From positions 1,798,001 to 1,862,000 of the forward strand of contig PUFA01000143.1 of assembly GCA_003508835.1 (NCBI GenBank): a DNA stretch of 64,000 nt, in the 5' to 3' direction. Below, one piece after another: positions 1-12,362 of this stretch (position 1 is its first letter; each line of letters begins with the position of its first letter). The notes under the pieces are model-generated. The model did not search any database and had not been told where the DNA came from. It worked only from the letters and a program-made list of their open reading frames with translations. This stretch comes from Eonycteris spelaea (lineage: Eukaryota > Chordata > Mammalia > Chiroptera > Pteropodidae). The translations under genes were made by a program, and so were the position numbers.

Positions 1-2650
1 TAAATGGGCCAGGGAAAAAAATAAAAAGAGAGATCAAGAGATACATAGAAACAAATGATAATGATAGTACAACATATCAAAACTTTTGGGACATGGCAAA
101 AGTGGTTATAAGATGAAATTTCATATCATTACAGGCCTATCTACAAAACTAACAATGAGCCCAAATAAACAACATAACTCTTCATCTAAAAAAAAGAAAT
201 ATATATATATGTGTATATATATATATACACATATATATAATTAGAAAAGGAAGAACAAATAAAGCCTAAAGTGGTTGTAAGATGAAAGTTTATATCATTA
301 CAGACCTGTCTACAAAACTAAGAATGAATCCAAATAAACAACAACAAACATGTATGTATGTATGTATGTATGTATGTATGTATATGTGTATTAGAAAAGG
401 AAGAACAAATAAAGCCTAAAGGCAGCAGAAGGAAAAATATAATCAAAATTAGAGCAGAAATAAATGAAATTGAAAACAAACAACAACAAAACAATAGAAA
501 AAATAAATACAACAAAGAACTGGTTCTTTGAGCAGGTTAGTAAAATTAACAAACCCCTGGCTAGACTCACTAAAGAAAAAAGAGAAAGGACAGATATAAA
601 CCAAATCAGAGATGAAAGAGGGAAATTGCAACTGACATAGCAGAAATACAAAGAATCATACAAGAATACTATGAAAAAGTATGTAACACCTAATTTAATA
701 ACCTAGAAGAAATGGACAAGTACTTAGATAAATATAATCTTCCTAGCCTGAATCAAGAAGAACTGGAAAACCTAAATCAGCACTACGGAAATTGAAACAA
801 TTCAGAGAAAGTAAAAGTTCAAGACCAGGTCGCTTCACCAGTGAATTCTGCCAAAAATTCAAAAGAAGATTTAATATCTATTCTCCTCAAACTCTTCCGA
901 AAAATCAAAGAGGAGGCACTATTTTCCAATTCATTTTATGAGGCCAATATTACCCTGATACCTAAACCTGGTAAATATAACACAAAAGAGAAAACCACAA
1001 AAAGAGACCAATATCTCTCATGAACACAGATGCAAAAATCCTAAATAAGATATTAGTGAACCAAACATAGCAACATGTTAAAAAGATTATACACCACGAT
1101 CACATGGGCTTCATCCCAAAGGTACAGGAATGGTTCAACATATGCAAATCGATTAATGTGGCATACTATATAAATAAATTAGAAAATAGGAATTATATAA
1201 TCATATAAATTGATGCAGAAAAAGCCTTTGACAAGATACAGCATCCATTTATGATCAAACCACTTAACAAAATCAGTATAGAAGGAAGTACCTTAACATA
1301 ATAAAGACTGTATATGCCAAACCCATAGCCAACATTATACTTAATGATGAAAAACTAAAGACCTTTCCTCTAAGATCAGGAACAAGGTAAGGCTGTCCAC
1401 TATTGCCACTCTTATTCAATATAACATTGGAGATCCTAGTGAGCGCAATCAGACAAGAGAAAGATATAAGAGGCATCCAAGTAGGAAATGAAGAAGTCAA
1501 ACTGTCACTATTTATGGTTGACATGATTCTCTGTATAGAAAACTGTAAAGACACCACGAGAACACTGCTAGAAACAATACGCAAATACAGTTAAGTTTCT
1601 GGATACAATATCAACTTTCAAAAATCCATAGTGTTCCTATACTCTAATACGAAATGTCAGAAAAAAGTGGAGAAAATAATTCCTTTTGCAATTGCACCAA
1701 AAAGAAATAAAATACCTAGGAATAAATCTAATGAAACAATGAAGGACTATATAATGAAAACTATAAGACCCTATTAAAAGAAATCAAAGAAGATACAAAG
1801 AAATGGAAAGATATTCTGTGTTCTTATTGGAAGAATCAACATAGTTAAAATGACCATATTACCTAAAGCATTATACAGATTTAATGCAATCCCATCAAAA
1901 TCCCATGCATTTTTTAAAGAAATAGAACAAAAAATCATCAGATTTTATGGAAGCACAAAAGACCCTGAATTGCCAAAGCCATCCTGAGAAAAAGAATGAG
2001 GCTGGAGGCATACTCTGCACAGCTTCAAATTATACTACAAAGACACAGTAATCAAAATGGCATGGTATTGGTAGCAAAACAGACACACGGACAAGTGGAC
2101 AGAATCAAGAGTCCAGAATAAACCCATTTTATATGGGCAAATAATTTTCCACAAAAAAAGCCAAAAACATACAGTGGAGAAATAAATGGTGCTAGGAAAA
2201 CTGGAAAGCCACCTGCAAAAGAGTGAAACTAGACTGTGTTGTCTATCACCACAAACTCAAATTAACTCGAAATGGATTAAGGATTTGCATATTAAGACTT
2301 GAAATAAAATGCATAGAAGAAAACATAGCAATGAAACTCAAGGACCTTGGACTTAAAGAGGATTTTATGAATTTAACCTCAAGAGTAATGGAAGTAAAAG
2401 CTAAAATAGGTGAATGGGACTACATCAAAGTGAAAAGCTTCTGCTAAGCAAAAGGAACTGTCATCAAGGTAAAGAGACAAATATCCAAATGGGAATTTGC
2501 AAGCAGCGCATCCTATAGGGAGGGGGTGGTGAAGGAATGGGTGAAGAAGGTGAAGGGAAATATAGTCAATACTATTGTGATTAGTTTGTACAATGAGAGA
2601 TGATGATTACTAGGCTTATTGTGATGAGCACATTGTAAGGTATATAAACA
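1..2650 (+). mobile_element. L1 LINE fragment, ORF2 linker to 3'UTR, dead
   Basis: Plus-strand L1 missing its 5'UTR, ORF1 and endonuclease domain; the window edge cuts it. Conceptual translation gives the linker before the reverse transcriptase at about 540-780 (a PLARLTKKKRE-like stretch), the RT fingers at 841-1023 ([16 protein letters not shown]) and the RT palm near 1390-1594. In the palm the expected F/YADD catalytic motif reads FMVD, so the first catalytic Asp position is lost. The ORF2 C-terminus ends near 2447 (DYIKVKSFC, then a stop), followed by L1-type 3'UTR to about 2650. Frames change repeatedly and stops are frequent. This is a molecular fossil with no coding capacity. Subfamily not assigned. 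Confidence 0.9.
101..420. repeat. Imperfect tandem duplication inside the L1 relic
   Basis: A unit beginning AGTGGTTATAAGATGAAA and ending TTAGAAAAGGAAGAACAAAT plus AAAGCCTAAA occurs twice in a row, about 101-270 and 270-420. The copies differ by scattered substitutions. Each holds a different microsatellite at the same place: TA/TG-rich at about 200-238 in the first and (ATGT)n at about 347-388 in the second. Confidence 0.85.
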
Positions 2651-2789
2651 CCAAAGGTTCAGATATGCTCAGAGATAATGAATTTAAAGAAAGAAAGACT
2701 TTACATCTAAGATGGTGCTATTCAACATTTTTTTCCCCTTTTTTAAAAGTGGAACAGGGAAAACTGGGCCTGCTTAAATAATGCTGAAA

Positions 2790-5700
2790 AGACTTCTTGA
2801 GTAACTAGATTTTGTCAAAGCATTTTCCACATCTATTGAGATGACCATATAATTTTTATCCTTGGTATTGTTGATGTGATGAATCACATTAATTGTTTTG
2901 TAGATGTTGGAACTAAACTTGCATCCCTGGTGTAAATTCTACTTGCTCATGGGGTATAACCTTTTCATGTATTTTTGAATTTGGTTTGCTAGTATTTTGT
3001 TGAGACTTTTGGCATTTATGTTTATCACGGATATTGGCCTAAAATTCTCTCTTTTAAATAATCATTTTTATTCTATGAAATGAATGGAGAAAAATAGTGA
3101 CAGTTAATTATAAAAAACAACTTGTTTTTACTTGATGCATATTCTGAAAATGAATGTATGCCATATATGAGGCCAATTCTGATAAGCAAACTATGAATGA
3201 ATGACCTGAATCTTCTTTCTTTCTGAATCCTAATGTTCGTAGAAGGAGATTATTTTGAGCCCTTGCTTTTTACATAGAATGCAAAGAATGCAAAGCAGAA
3301 GAGCAAATTTCTTTCATCTCCTTTTAACCACTTAGACCCATTTTTTAGTATAGTTTCATTTCTTGTATGTATTTTGTCAATGTGAAATGAAATTTACCAT
3401 CCCTTACGCAGTATGGCCACCAAATGATCTTCCACATGCTTTCTTTTTTCATGATCCATCTACTTTGACTTGGAAAAGGTAAAATTCAGGTGCAAGGTAA
3501 TTCTCTTCTTTTGGTAGTGTCTTTGTCTGGTTTTTGGTATCAGGGTAATACTAGATTTTTAAAATGAGTTTTAGAGGCATTTTTTCCTCTTTTATTTTTT
3601 GAAATAGTTTGAGAAAGACAGGTACTAATTCTTTAAATGTTTGGTAGACTTCAACTGTGAAGTTGTCTCGTCCTGGATTTTATATGTTATTTTTTAAAAT
3701 TATTGTTTCAATTTCATTGCTAATAATTATTCTGTTCAGATGCTCTGTTTCTTCCTGCTTTAATCTTGGAAGATTATATGTGTTTAGAAATTTGCTCATT
3801 TCTTCTAGATTGTCCAATTTTTTGGTATATGATTGAGTATTCTTTAATTATTATTTATATTTCTATAAAGTCAGTTGTAATCTCTCCTTTTATATTTCTG
3901 ATTTTATTTATTCATGTTCTTTCTCCTTTTTTCTTGATAAGTATTGCTAGAGATTAGTCAATTTAGTTATTTTTTTCAAAGAATCAGCTCTTAGTTTCCT
4001 TAGTCTTTTCTATTATTTTTTGTTTTTGTTTTTGTTTTGGTGTCTATTTTGCTTATATCTACTCTGGTTCTTATTATTTCCTCTCTATTTACTTTGCATG
4101 TTGTTTGTTCACTTTCTAGTTACTTTAGGTGTAAAGTTAGATTATTTATTTTGGATTTTCCTTCTTCTTTGAGGTGAGCCTCAAAAGCTATGAACTTTCT
4201 TCTTATAACTGTTTTTTTCTGCATCCCATAAAATTTTATAAAGTTGTTTTTATTTCCATTTGTCTTGTTAGTTTTTATTTCCTGTTTGAGTTATTCTTTG
4301 ATCCATTGATTGTTTAGTAGCAAGTTGTTTAATCCAATTTTTATCCTTTTTATTATCCAATTTTTTTTTTCTGGACTTGATTTCCAGTTAATGTCATTGT
4401 GGTTAAAATACACCTGATATAATTTCAATCTTCTTGAATTTATTGGACATCTTTTTGTGGCCTAATATGTGATCTATCCTGGGAAATGTTCCATGTGACA
4501 TTTAAGGCCATTATTTCCTTATGAATTTTCTGTCTGGATGATCTATCTATTGAGGTAAATGGAATATTAAAGTCCCTAAATATTATTGTAATACTGTTAA
4601 TTTCTGCCTTTATGTCCATTAATATTTTGCTTTATGCACTTGGATTCTTGTATGTGGATGCATAAATATTTACAATCAATATAACCTCTTTCAGAATTGA
4701 CCCTTTATCATTATGTAATATCCTTTTTGCCTCTTGTTATATTTGTTTTAAAGTCTATTTTGTCTGATATGAGTATCACTACCCCAGCTTTCTTTTTATT
4801 TATAGTTGTATGGAATATCTTTTCCATCCCTTTACTTTCAGTCTGTGTGTGGCTTTTGATCTAAAGTGAATCTCCTGCAGGTAGCATGTAAATGTCTTGT
4901 TTTTAAATCCATTCTATGCCTTTTGATGGAGCATGTAGTCCATTTACATTTAAAGTACTTATTGAAAAGTATGTACTTTTCACATTTCGCTGATTGATTT
5001 TTGGTTGTTTTTGTTGTTCTCTTTACCTTTCTTCTTCTCTTGATCTCTTTCATATTGATTTGCTGGTTTTCTTTAGTGTTTTTATTGAGTTTCTCTTTAT
5101 TTTTTGTGCATTTTCTATATGTTTTTTATTTGTAGTTACCATGAGGTTCATGTACATCCATCTATATTTGTAACAGTCTATTTTAGCTTGATATGTGTTT
5201 AAGTTGAACTCATTCTATAAGCATTGCATTTTTGCTTCCTGATTCACTCTTTATGTTTTTCATATTACATTTGATTTTTTTTTGTTTTGTGTATCACCTA
5301 TTTATTGTAGTTGTAATTAATCTTGCTAATTTTGTCATTTAACCTTCATATTAGCTTTTTAATGATTGATTCACTGTGTTTAGTATATATTTGCCATCAA
5401 CAGTGATTTTTTTTCTCCTTCCTATATTACCTTATTTCTAGTTATTGCCTTTTTTGCATGAAGGAACCTCTTTAACATGTCTTGTGAAGCCAGTTCAGTG
5501 GTGATCAATGCTCTCAGTTTTTGCTGGTCTGGGAAACTCTTTTATCTTTCCTTCAATTATGAATGATAACCTTGTTGGATATACTATTATAAGTTGTAGG
5601 TTCTTTCAGCACTTTTTTAAAATGTCATCCTCTCTTCTGGCTTGTAAAGTTGCTGCTGAGAAATCAACTGATAGCTTTATGGAGTTTCTTTTATATGTAA

Positions 5701-5875
5701 ATTGTTTCCTTCTTGCTGCTTTCAAGATTGTTTCTGTATTTTGACTTTTGCCATTTTTAATTACAATGTCTTTTGTGGACCTCTTCAGGTTTGTTTTGTT
5801 TGGAGCTATCTATGTTTCCTGGATCTGGGTATGTGCTTATTCTCCTGATTAGAAAAGTTTTCAGGCCCTGTGTGT
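2790..5875 (-). mobile_element. L1 LINE fragment, ORF2 RT region back to ORF1, dead
   Basis: Minus-strand L1 with no 3' end. Read on the plus strand it passes from the mid reverse transcriptase (about 2805-3050) through the rest of ORF2 and the endonuclease (3513 to about 4900) into the ORF1 C-terminal domain (about 5465-5760) and on to about 5860. It is interrupted at 3056-3499 by an unrelated insert. No open frame exceeds about 80 codons, so it cannot encode ORF1p or ORF2p. It lies tail to tail with the preceding plus-strand L1, separated by about 140 bp that I could not assign. Confidence 0.85.
3056..3499 (-). other. 444-bp insert in L1, probable mRNA-derived retrocopy fragment
   Basis: This block breaks a continuous minus-strand L1. 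It is flanked by near-identical 12-13 bp sequences, ATTCTCTCTTTT (3044-3055) and ATTCTCTTCTTTT (3500-3512), which look like a diverged target-site duplication. On the minus strand an AATAAA signal lies at 3072-3067, about a dozen bases before the 3' end of the insert, as in a processed transcript with an eroded tail. I could not recognise a parent gene and saw no long open frame. A truncated pseudogene made of 3'UTR, or an unrecognised transposon, would both fit. Confidence 0.5.
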
Positions 5876-6710
5876 CAATTTTACTACATAAAATTACTTG
5901 ATTACACAAACTAAAACAGAAATAATAAAATAAAAATATATAAATTCTTATTTTTATATCTTCTTTAAAAGGCTAAAATACTACAACATTAAATAAAATT
6001 TTAAGAAAATAACACTATCATGTTTTCTCATTATCATGTTTTCATTTTTTATTTTATGAAATTATCCAAATGTAGGCAGGAAATATACAGAATAAAACAG
6101 CTACTACATGAATGTTATCAAAATTTTACTTGCAACTAATTTTCTTAAATTCTGAAATGCTCTCATTTTAGGAATTTTTAGTTTCCTTTAAAGCATTTGA
6201 TTTTATAATAACCACAATAAAAATAGTATTAATGAAATTATTTGCTTCATTCATTTTAATATGCTCTAAATAACTTACTGACTGACTTTATTTGTAGATT
6301 TATTTTTTCAAGTAAACTGCAACCAGAATGAAAAGCAATTTGTTTATTTTTTTTTGAACAGCATATACCTGACAAACAAAAAACTGAATCAGTGCCAATT
6401 CAAAATATAGTAATTTTTTATCTATTGCCTTATATTAGCCTAAATTTTTTCCAAAATTTCTCATTTATTTTAAAAAAAATATGTAGATTTTATTATTTTA
6501 CTTCCATGCTTCTATTAATTTGTTTTAATGAGAAATATAATGCACAGACGTTTTTAAATGTTTTATTTAAAAATCCAAACAACACAGAAGTAAATAGAGA
6601 AAAAAAAATGGTATCTTTTCATGTGTTTATCCCACCCCTTTTCCAGAAATTATCAATGCTGCCAATTTATTACAGAAAAATTCTATCCAATAATAATGTA
6701 GGAACTTGAA
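5876..6710. other. AT-rich intergenic, no feature recognised
   Basis: Very AT-rich sequence with runs of A and T. Open frames here (such as 6392-6709) are low-complexity and resemble no protein I know. No repeat family recognised. Confidence 0.6.
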
Positions 6711-7640
6711 TATTTTTTCAATTACAGTTGATATTTAATACTATTGTAAATTAGTTTGAGGTGTACAGCCTAATGGTTAGACATTTATATAAGTTATGAT
6801 GTGATTGTCACCCCCTTCACACCCCCCCCCCCCCCACTGATTAGTCTAGTACCCACCTGGCTCTATATATTGTTATTACAATATTATTGACTATATTTGT
6901 ATTGTTTTACTTTATATCCCCATGGCTATTTTATACTACCAATTTGTACTTCTTAAAACATTTCCCCTTTTTCACACTCACCTCCTTAATCACTTCCAAT
7001 CTGGCAACTATCAAAAAGTTCCCTGTATCTATGAATTTGTTCCTGTTTTGTCTGTATATTTTGCTCCTTAGATTCCACATGTAAGTGATATTATACAGCA
7101 TTTGTCTTTCTCTGTCTGAATTACTCCACTCAGCACAATACCCTCTAGGTGCATCCATGTTATTGAATATGGCAAGATTTTATTCTTTTTTATGGCCAAG
7201 TAATATTCTATTACATACTTCTTCTTCATCCATTGATAGACATCCAGGTTGCCTTCATATCTTGGTTATTATAAATAATGCTTCAATGAACAAATAAATG
7301 CACATGTCTCTTTGAAGTAGTATTTTAGGTGTCTTTGGATAAATACTCAGAAGTGAAATTACTGGAGCTTTCTTTGTCTCCTGTTATAGCCATGTTTAAA
7401 AGTCTTTTTTTGTCTGTATAAGTATTACTGCTCCAGTTTTTTAAATTTCTATTTCCATAAAATATATTTTTCATCCCTTTACTTACAGTTTGTGTGTTTC
7501 AATCTAAAGTGGGTCTCGTTTACACAGAATATGTAAGGGTCTTTTTTCTTATCCATTCAGCCCTCTGTCTTGATTGGAGCATTTCATCCTTTTTCATTTG
7601 AAGTAATGGTGATAGATATGTAGTTATTGCCATTTTATTA

Positions 7641-7643
<3 letters not shown>

Positions 7644-7692
<49 letters not shown>
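7644..7692. repeat. (TA)n microsatellite
   Basis: About 24 uninterrupted TA units within the L1 relic, near the ORF2/ORF1 boundary. Likely length-polymorphic. Confidence 0.95.
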
Positions 7693-7697
<5 letters not shown>

Positions 7698-8003
7698 ATT
7701 CTTAAAGAAGTATCTCTAACACATAATACTGGCTTTGGTGGTAATAAACTCCTTTAGCATTTAATTGTCTGGGAAGCTCTTTATTGTCCTTTGCATCTAA
7801 ATGATAGCTTTGCTTGGTAGAGTAATCTTGGATGTAGGTCCTTGCTTTTCATTACTTTGACTATTTCATGCCAATCCCTTCTGGCCTGAAAAGTTTCTAT
7901 TGATAAGGCAGCTAATACTCTTATAGGAGCTCCCTTGTAGGTCACAAACTGCTTTTTTCTTGCTGCTTTTAAGATTCTCTGTCTTTAACTTTTGGATATT
8001 TTT

Positions 8004-8484
8004 AAATTAAAATTATTGGGACAACATTGTTTATAAAATCAAATAGGTTTCAAGTGTACTATTCAATAATATATCATATGAATATTTGCATGTATTCATC
8101 ACCCAAAATTAAATTTCCTTCTATCACCAAATATTTGTCCTCCTTTACTCTTATTTCCCTTCTTTCCTCCTCCTCTGGTAACCACTAATCCATTTTCTGT
8201 GTCTAGGAATCTCTGTCATGTTTGTTTGTTGCTTTCAGTTTTATATCTCACATATGAGTGAAATCATATAGTTCTGAACTTTTTCTGTCTGGCTTATTTT
8301 GCTTAGCATGATAATCCCAATATCCATCCATGTTGTCACAAATGCAGTATTTCATGTTTTCTTATGGCTGAGTAATATTCTATTGTGTATATGTACCACA
8401 TCTTCTTTATTCAATCATCTATAAAGATTACTTCAGTCATTTCCATATCTTGACCATCATGAATAATGCTGCTATGAACAAGCC
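8004..8484 (-). mobile_element. Nested 5'-truncated L1 3' end inside ORF1 of the host L1
   Basis: The host ORF1 sequence is interrupted by an L1 3'UTR of a different subfamily in the same orientation. It starts next to a T-rich run (an eroded A tail on the minus strand) and ends by 5' truncation at about 8484. Flanks TTGGATATTTTT (7992-8003) and TTGGCATTTTAA (8485-8496) look like a diverged target-site duplication. This element is therefore younger than the L1 around it. Confidence 0.75.
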
Positions 8485-10495
8485 TTGGCATTTTAATGAA
8501 AATGTATCTTAGTGTGGGCATCTTCAGGTTTATCTTGTTTAGAACTCTCTGAGCTTCCTGGGATTGTATGTCTATTTCTCTTGCAGGATAAAAAACTTTT
8601 TCATCATACTTCCTCTAACACATTCTGAAACCCTTGCCTTTTCTCTTCTCCTTTTGTTACTTCTATGATGTAAATGTTGTTATGCTTGATGTTGCCCAAT
8701 ACCCCTTAAACGATCCTCATTTTTTTTTTTGGACTTTTTTTTCTTGTTGCTGTTATGGTGTTTTCTACTACCTTGTCTTCTAAATCTCTGATTCACCCCT
8801 TTACTTCATCTAGCTTACTGTTGGTTCCCTTTATATATTCTTCATTTCTGTTTTCTGTTTTCTATCTCCATTTTTATGTTTTCTATCTCTTTGCTAAAGT
8901 TTTCCCTGAATTCATCTACTCTTAACCTAAGGTCATTGAACACTGTTCTCAACTCTGCATTTGGTAGATTGATTGTTTCCATTTTGTTATTTTCTGGAGC
9001 CTTGGCCTGTTCTTTTTTGAGATATTTTTCTTTGTCTCCCTATTTTGGCTGCCTCCATGTGTTTGTTTCTATGATTAGGTAGGCTCCTAAGTCTCCCAGT
9101 TTTAGTAGAGTGGCTTTATGTAATAGGTATCTTGTGGGCTGAGTGATACAGTCTTCCCTGGTCACCTGAGCTGGATAATCCAGGTGTGTCCCTTGTATGG
9201 GTTGTGTGTGCTCTCCTGTTGTAATTGAACCTTAATTGCTGTTTGCCCATTAATGGGAGGGATTGATCCTCAGGCCAGTTGATTGTGATGACTGGCGATG
9301 ACCAGTGGAGGAGCTGTTGTGCAGGGGTTGACTCTACAGAGTAAGACTCACTTTAGCAGGCTCTGTTGCCTGCCCTGTCTACCTTTTGGGTGTATCCTCA
9401 GATGCTGCCCTGGGTGTTGCTCCAGCTCTGTGTGGGTCAAAGAAGGCTGCTGGCTGTGCCCGCCCAAGGGATTTATGGGAGGAGTCCCACTGCAGACCAA
9501 GTTTAGCTACAGCCTACTCTCTTTCTGGGCCACCTGACAAGTCATTAAGCATTCTTCAGATAGCCACCACTTGTGCTTGGCTTAGTAGTGCCTTGCCGAG
9601 GCCAAGCCAGGAATCGGGCCAGCTGCCACTTAGTACCAGCTTGAAGGTGCTCAGTGAGAAGTATAGGTCACGCCAAGGCCGATGATGCTTGTTTGGTTTT
9701 TGCAAACTTCTGAGAGATTTTAGGAAAGTCCCCAGATTGAGCCAAGATAGGCCATTTGTATGGAAAAACCACTAGAGGTAGCTTAAGTGGGCCTGTACCT
9801 TAGCAGGGACAGGGGTGTCAGGGAATCACCTGGTGGCATGACCTGTGTTAGCTAGATTGATGGAGACTCAAATATGTATGTCTGCATGCTGGGAGTGAGG
9901 AATTTTCAATCAAAAAGCAATAGCTACTGCCAGCATTCTGTCAACAAGAAACATGCTCCTTCAGCTCTTGTCCTGAAGTCAGACAACCCAGGTCCTCCTG
10001 TATGAGCCTGTTGCTTTTTGAGCAACTGCCCCAGAGCTGGAGCTCAGATAAGAGAGTCTGTCAGTAAGTCCTCACGTGGGCCCTTCAAGAGGAATATCTG
10101 TGATTCTCACAATATTTTATTTCATTCAGCCACCATCTCTGCTGATTTTCATAGCCAGACGTGGGAACTTCTCTTCCTGGCACTAGCATCCTGGGCTAGG
10201 AGCATTGTATGGGGCAAGATTCCTTGCTTCTTCAAAGGACCTTTACAGTCAAGATATCCTTCCCAATATTTAACTGTCCGCACAGTTATGCAACCAGTGT
10301 GTTTCAAGTTTCCATGTCTCCTACTAGTCTCCATGTGGCCTTTTATGTATTTCTCCTGTTGGAGGACTTCTATTCAGTCAGACCTCAGATGACTCCCAAC
10401 GATAGTTGTTCTGTAGTTTAGTTGTAACTTTGACATGGTCATGAGAGGAAACAAGCACAGCACCTACCTACTATACCATCTTGACCAGAAGTTTG

Positions 10496-10785
10496 AATCT
10501 GTGCTTCTTGATCTCTTCACTTTTTTTCATCCAGTCTCCCAACCGCCCTCCCATCTGGTAACCATAAAAAATGTTCCTCTATATCTATGAGTCTGTTTCT
10601 GTAAGGTCTGTTTATTATTATTAGGTTTTATTATATATGCAAGATCAAATGGTATTTGTCTTTCTCAGTCTGACTTATTTCACTTACCATAATACTCTCT
10701 AGGTAACATCCATGTTGTCTCAAATGGTAAGATTTCATTCTTTTTTATGACTAGTAATATTCCATTGTGTATATGTACTACTTTT
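10496..10785 (-). mobile_element. L1 3'-end fragment
   Basis: Antisense L1 3'UTR/ORF2 end, with the typical text around ATCTATGAGTCTGTTTCTGT and the FHLA-type antisense tail. It stops at about 10785, directly beside a second fragment of the same region. Confidence 0.8.
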
Positions 10786-11450
10786 TTTAAAAGTAATTAA
10801 TTCATTAATTTTTTTAATTGAAGAAATGATTTAAATGTTTTCCCCATACTTCCCCTCTCTCCCTTCCCCCCTGCCCTCTGGTAACCACTAGTCCATTGTC
10901 CATGTTCATGAGACTCTGTTGTACGTTCATTTGTTACTTTTAGGTTTATATCCCACATATGTGATATAATGTGATTTCAACTTTTCTATTTGGTTTATTT
11001 CACTTAGTATATTATTTCAAGGTCCATTCATGTTGCCACAAATGATAGTATTTCATCTCTTTTCATGGCTGAGTTTATATTGCATTATATATACATACCA
11101 CAGCTTCTTTCACCAATCATCTATTGTAAGATACTTCAGTTGCTTCCATGCCTGGCCTCTGTGAATAATGCTGCTATGAACATGGGCATGCAAATATCTT
11201 TTCAAATTTGTGTTTTGGATTTCCTTGGATAAATGACCAAAAGTGGAAATAGTAGGTCATAAAGGTAATGCTATTTTTTTAATTTTTGAGTAACTGCCAC
11301 AGGTTTTCATAGTGGCTGCACCAATTTGCTACCCCACCAGCAGTGCACAAGAGTTCCCTTTTCTCTACCTCTTTGAAAACACTTGTTGTTTCTTGATTTA
11401 TTGATAGGGCCCAATAGCCATTCTGACAAGTATGAGGTGGTTTGACTGTT
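10786..11450 (-). mobile_element. L1 3'-end fragment, different subfamily
   Basis: A second antisense L1 3' region that repeats the same landmarks as the preceding fragment (GGTAACCACTAGTCCATTGT, then the tail end of ORF2) with different sequence. Two independent insertions, or an insertion into the first, explain the back-to-back arrangement. About 190 bp after it (11451-11639) is unassigned AT-rich DNA. Confidence 0.8.
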
Positions 11451-11639
11451 TCTTAAAGTCATATTTCTCTGGAAAGAACAATAATAAAATAATTAAATTA
11501 ATATAATTTGAAATTTTACTTTGTGTTATTACCAACATAGTCATTTTTCTAGAATGTCATTTTTACTTGAAAATTTTTTGAGAACTTATATATTAAACAT
11601 AAATTATGTATTATTAAATAGAACACAAGTATGTTGAAA

Positions 11640-11788
11640 ATCACATGATATCACTTATATGTGGATATAAACCTAAAAGCAACAAATGAACAGGACAAAT
11701 AAAGAGGTAGATGTGGTAAAGGGGGTCAAATATGTGGTGACAGAAAGAAATCTAACTATGGGAGGTGAACATACAGTGTAAATATACA
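11640..11788 (+). mobile_element. Short L1 3'-region fragment
   Basis: Plus-strand L1 text near the end of ORF2 and start of the 3'UTR (ATGATATCACTTATATGTGG and following), cut off by the microsatellite that follows. Confidence 0.65.
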
Positions 11789-11802
11789 TATATGTATGTG
11801 TG

Positions 11803-11838
<36 letters not shown>

Positions 11839-11915
11839 CACACATATATATGTATATATACACACACATATATATGTATGTGTGTATATATACATACATA
11901 TATTATGTATATGTA
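11789..11915. repeat. Compound (TA/TG/CA)n microsatellite
   Basis: Alternating purine-pyrimidine tract of TA, TG and CA units, partly palindromic. It yields spurious open frames rich in Tyr, Val, Cys and Thr on both strands. Confidence 0.95.
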
Positions 11916-12024
11916 TATGCCTTACTGTTAAAGTGTATAGCTGAAGCTTTTTGGATTTTGTTAACCAATGTTACCATAAAAAAAAATTCATTCATTCCTT
12001 AAAAATATCCTAAAAAATAGATGT

Positions 12025-12362
12025 TATTAAGATGAGGTCATACTAGATGGAGTAGGACGGACCCTTAATTCAATGTGACTGCTGTCCTTATCAGACACAA
12101 AGAGATACACCTTAAGAGAAGAGAACATCATATGAAGACCTAGATACACAGAAAGAAGTACCCAGGTCACAGCGGAGGCAGAGATTGCAGTTATGCTGCT
12201 TCAACCCCAGGAATGGCAAGGATTACCAACAATTGCCAGATGTTAGAAGAGAGAGAGCATGTCCTGCTAACACCTTGATTTCAGATTTCTGATCTCCTCT
12301 GTGAGAATAATTTCTTTCATTCTAGGCTACTCAAGTTTGTGATAAATTGTTACAGCATTTTT
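12025..12362 (+). mobile_element. MLT1-type MaLR LTR fragment
   Basis: Recognisable order of landmarks: AAGATGAGGTCATACT, a GTGTCCTTAT-like motif (here CTGTCCTTATCAGA), a GAAGACC block, a CACCTTGATTTCAG block and a terminal TTGTTACAGCA. The LTR's 5' third is missing. An ancient non-autonomous retroviral LTR; any regulatory function is unknown. Confidence 0.75.

Larger units (their letters stand above)
6711..10495 (-). mobile_element. L1 LINE, both ends present but large internal deletion
   Basis: Minus-strand L1. The 3' end begins at about 6713 with antisense 3'UTR of the type seen again at 54125, including a run of 14 C at 6822-6835. At about 7370 the sequence jumps to the ORF2 endonuclease region, so most of the RT is deleted. 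It continues into ORF1 (about 7735-8982, with a nested L1 at 8004-8484). A start codon for ORF1 is visible on the minus strand at 8982-8980 (METINLPNAE-like). A GC-richer 5'UTR runs from about 9060 to 10495. Open frames within the 5'UTR are non-coding artefacts of its higher GC. Confidence 0.85.

Noticed and set aside
1..5875. Twin-priming inversion explaining the opposed L1 halves at 1-2650 and 2790-5875
   Set aside because: Twin priming places the inverted segment upstream of the 3' part. Here the opposite-strand piece lies beyond the 3' end, so two separate insertions fit better.
10018..10392. 124-codon plus-strand frame in GC-richer DNA
   Set aside because: Lies antisense to an L1 5'UTR; similar spurious frames occur in the other 5'UTR copies at 61 kb and 21 kb.
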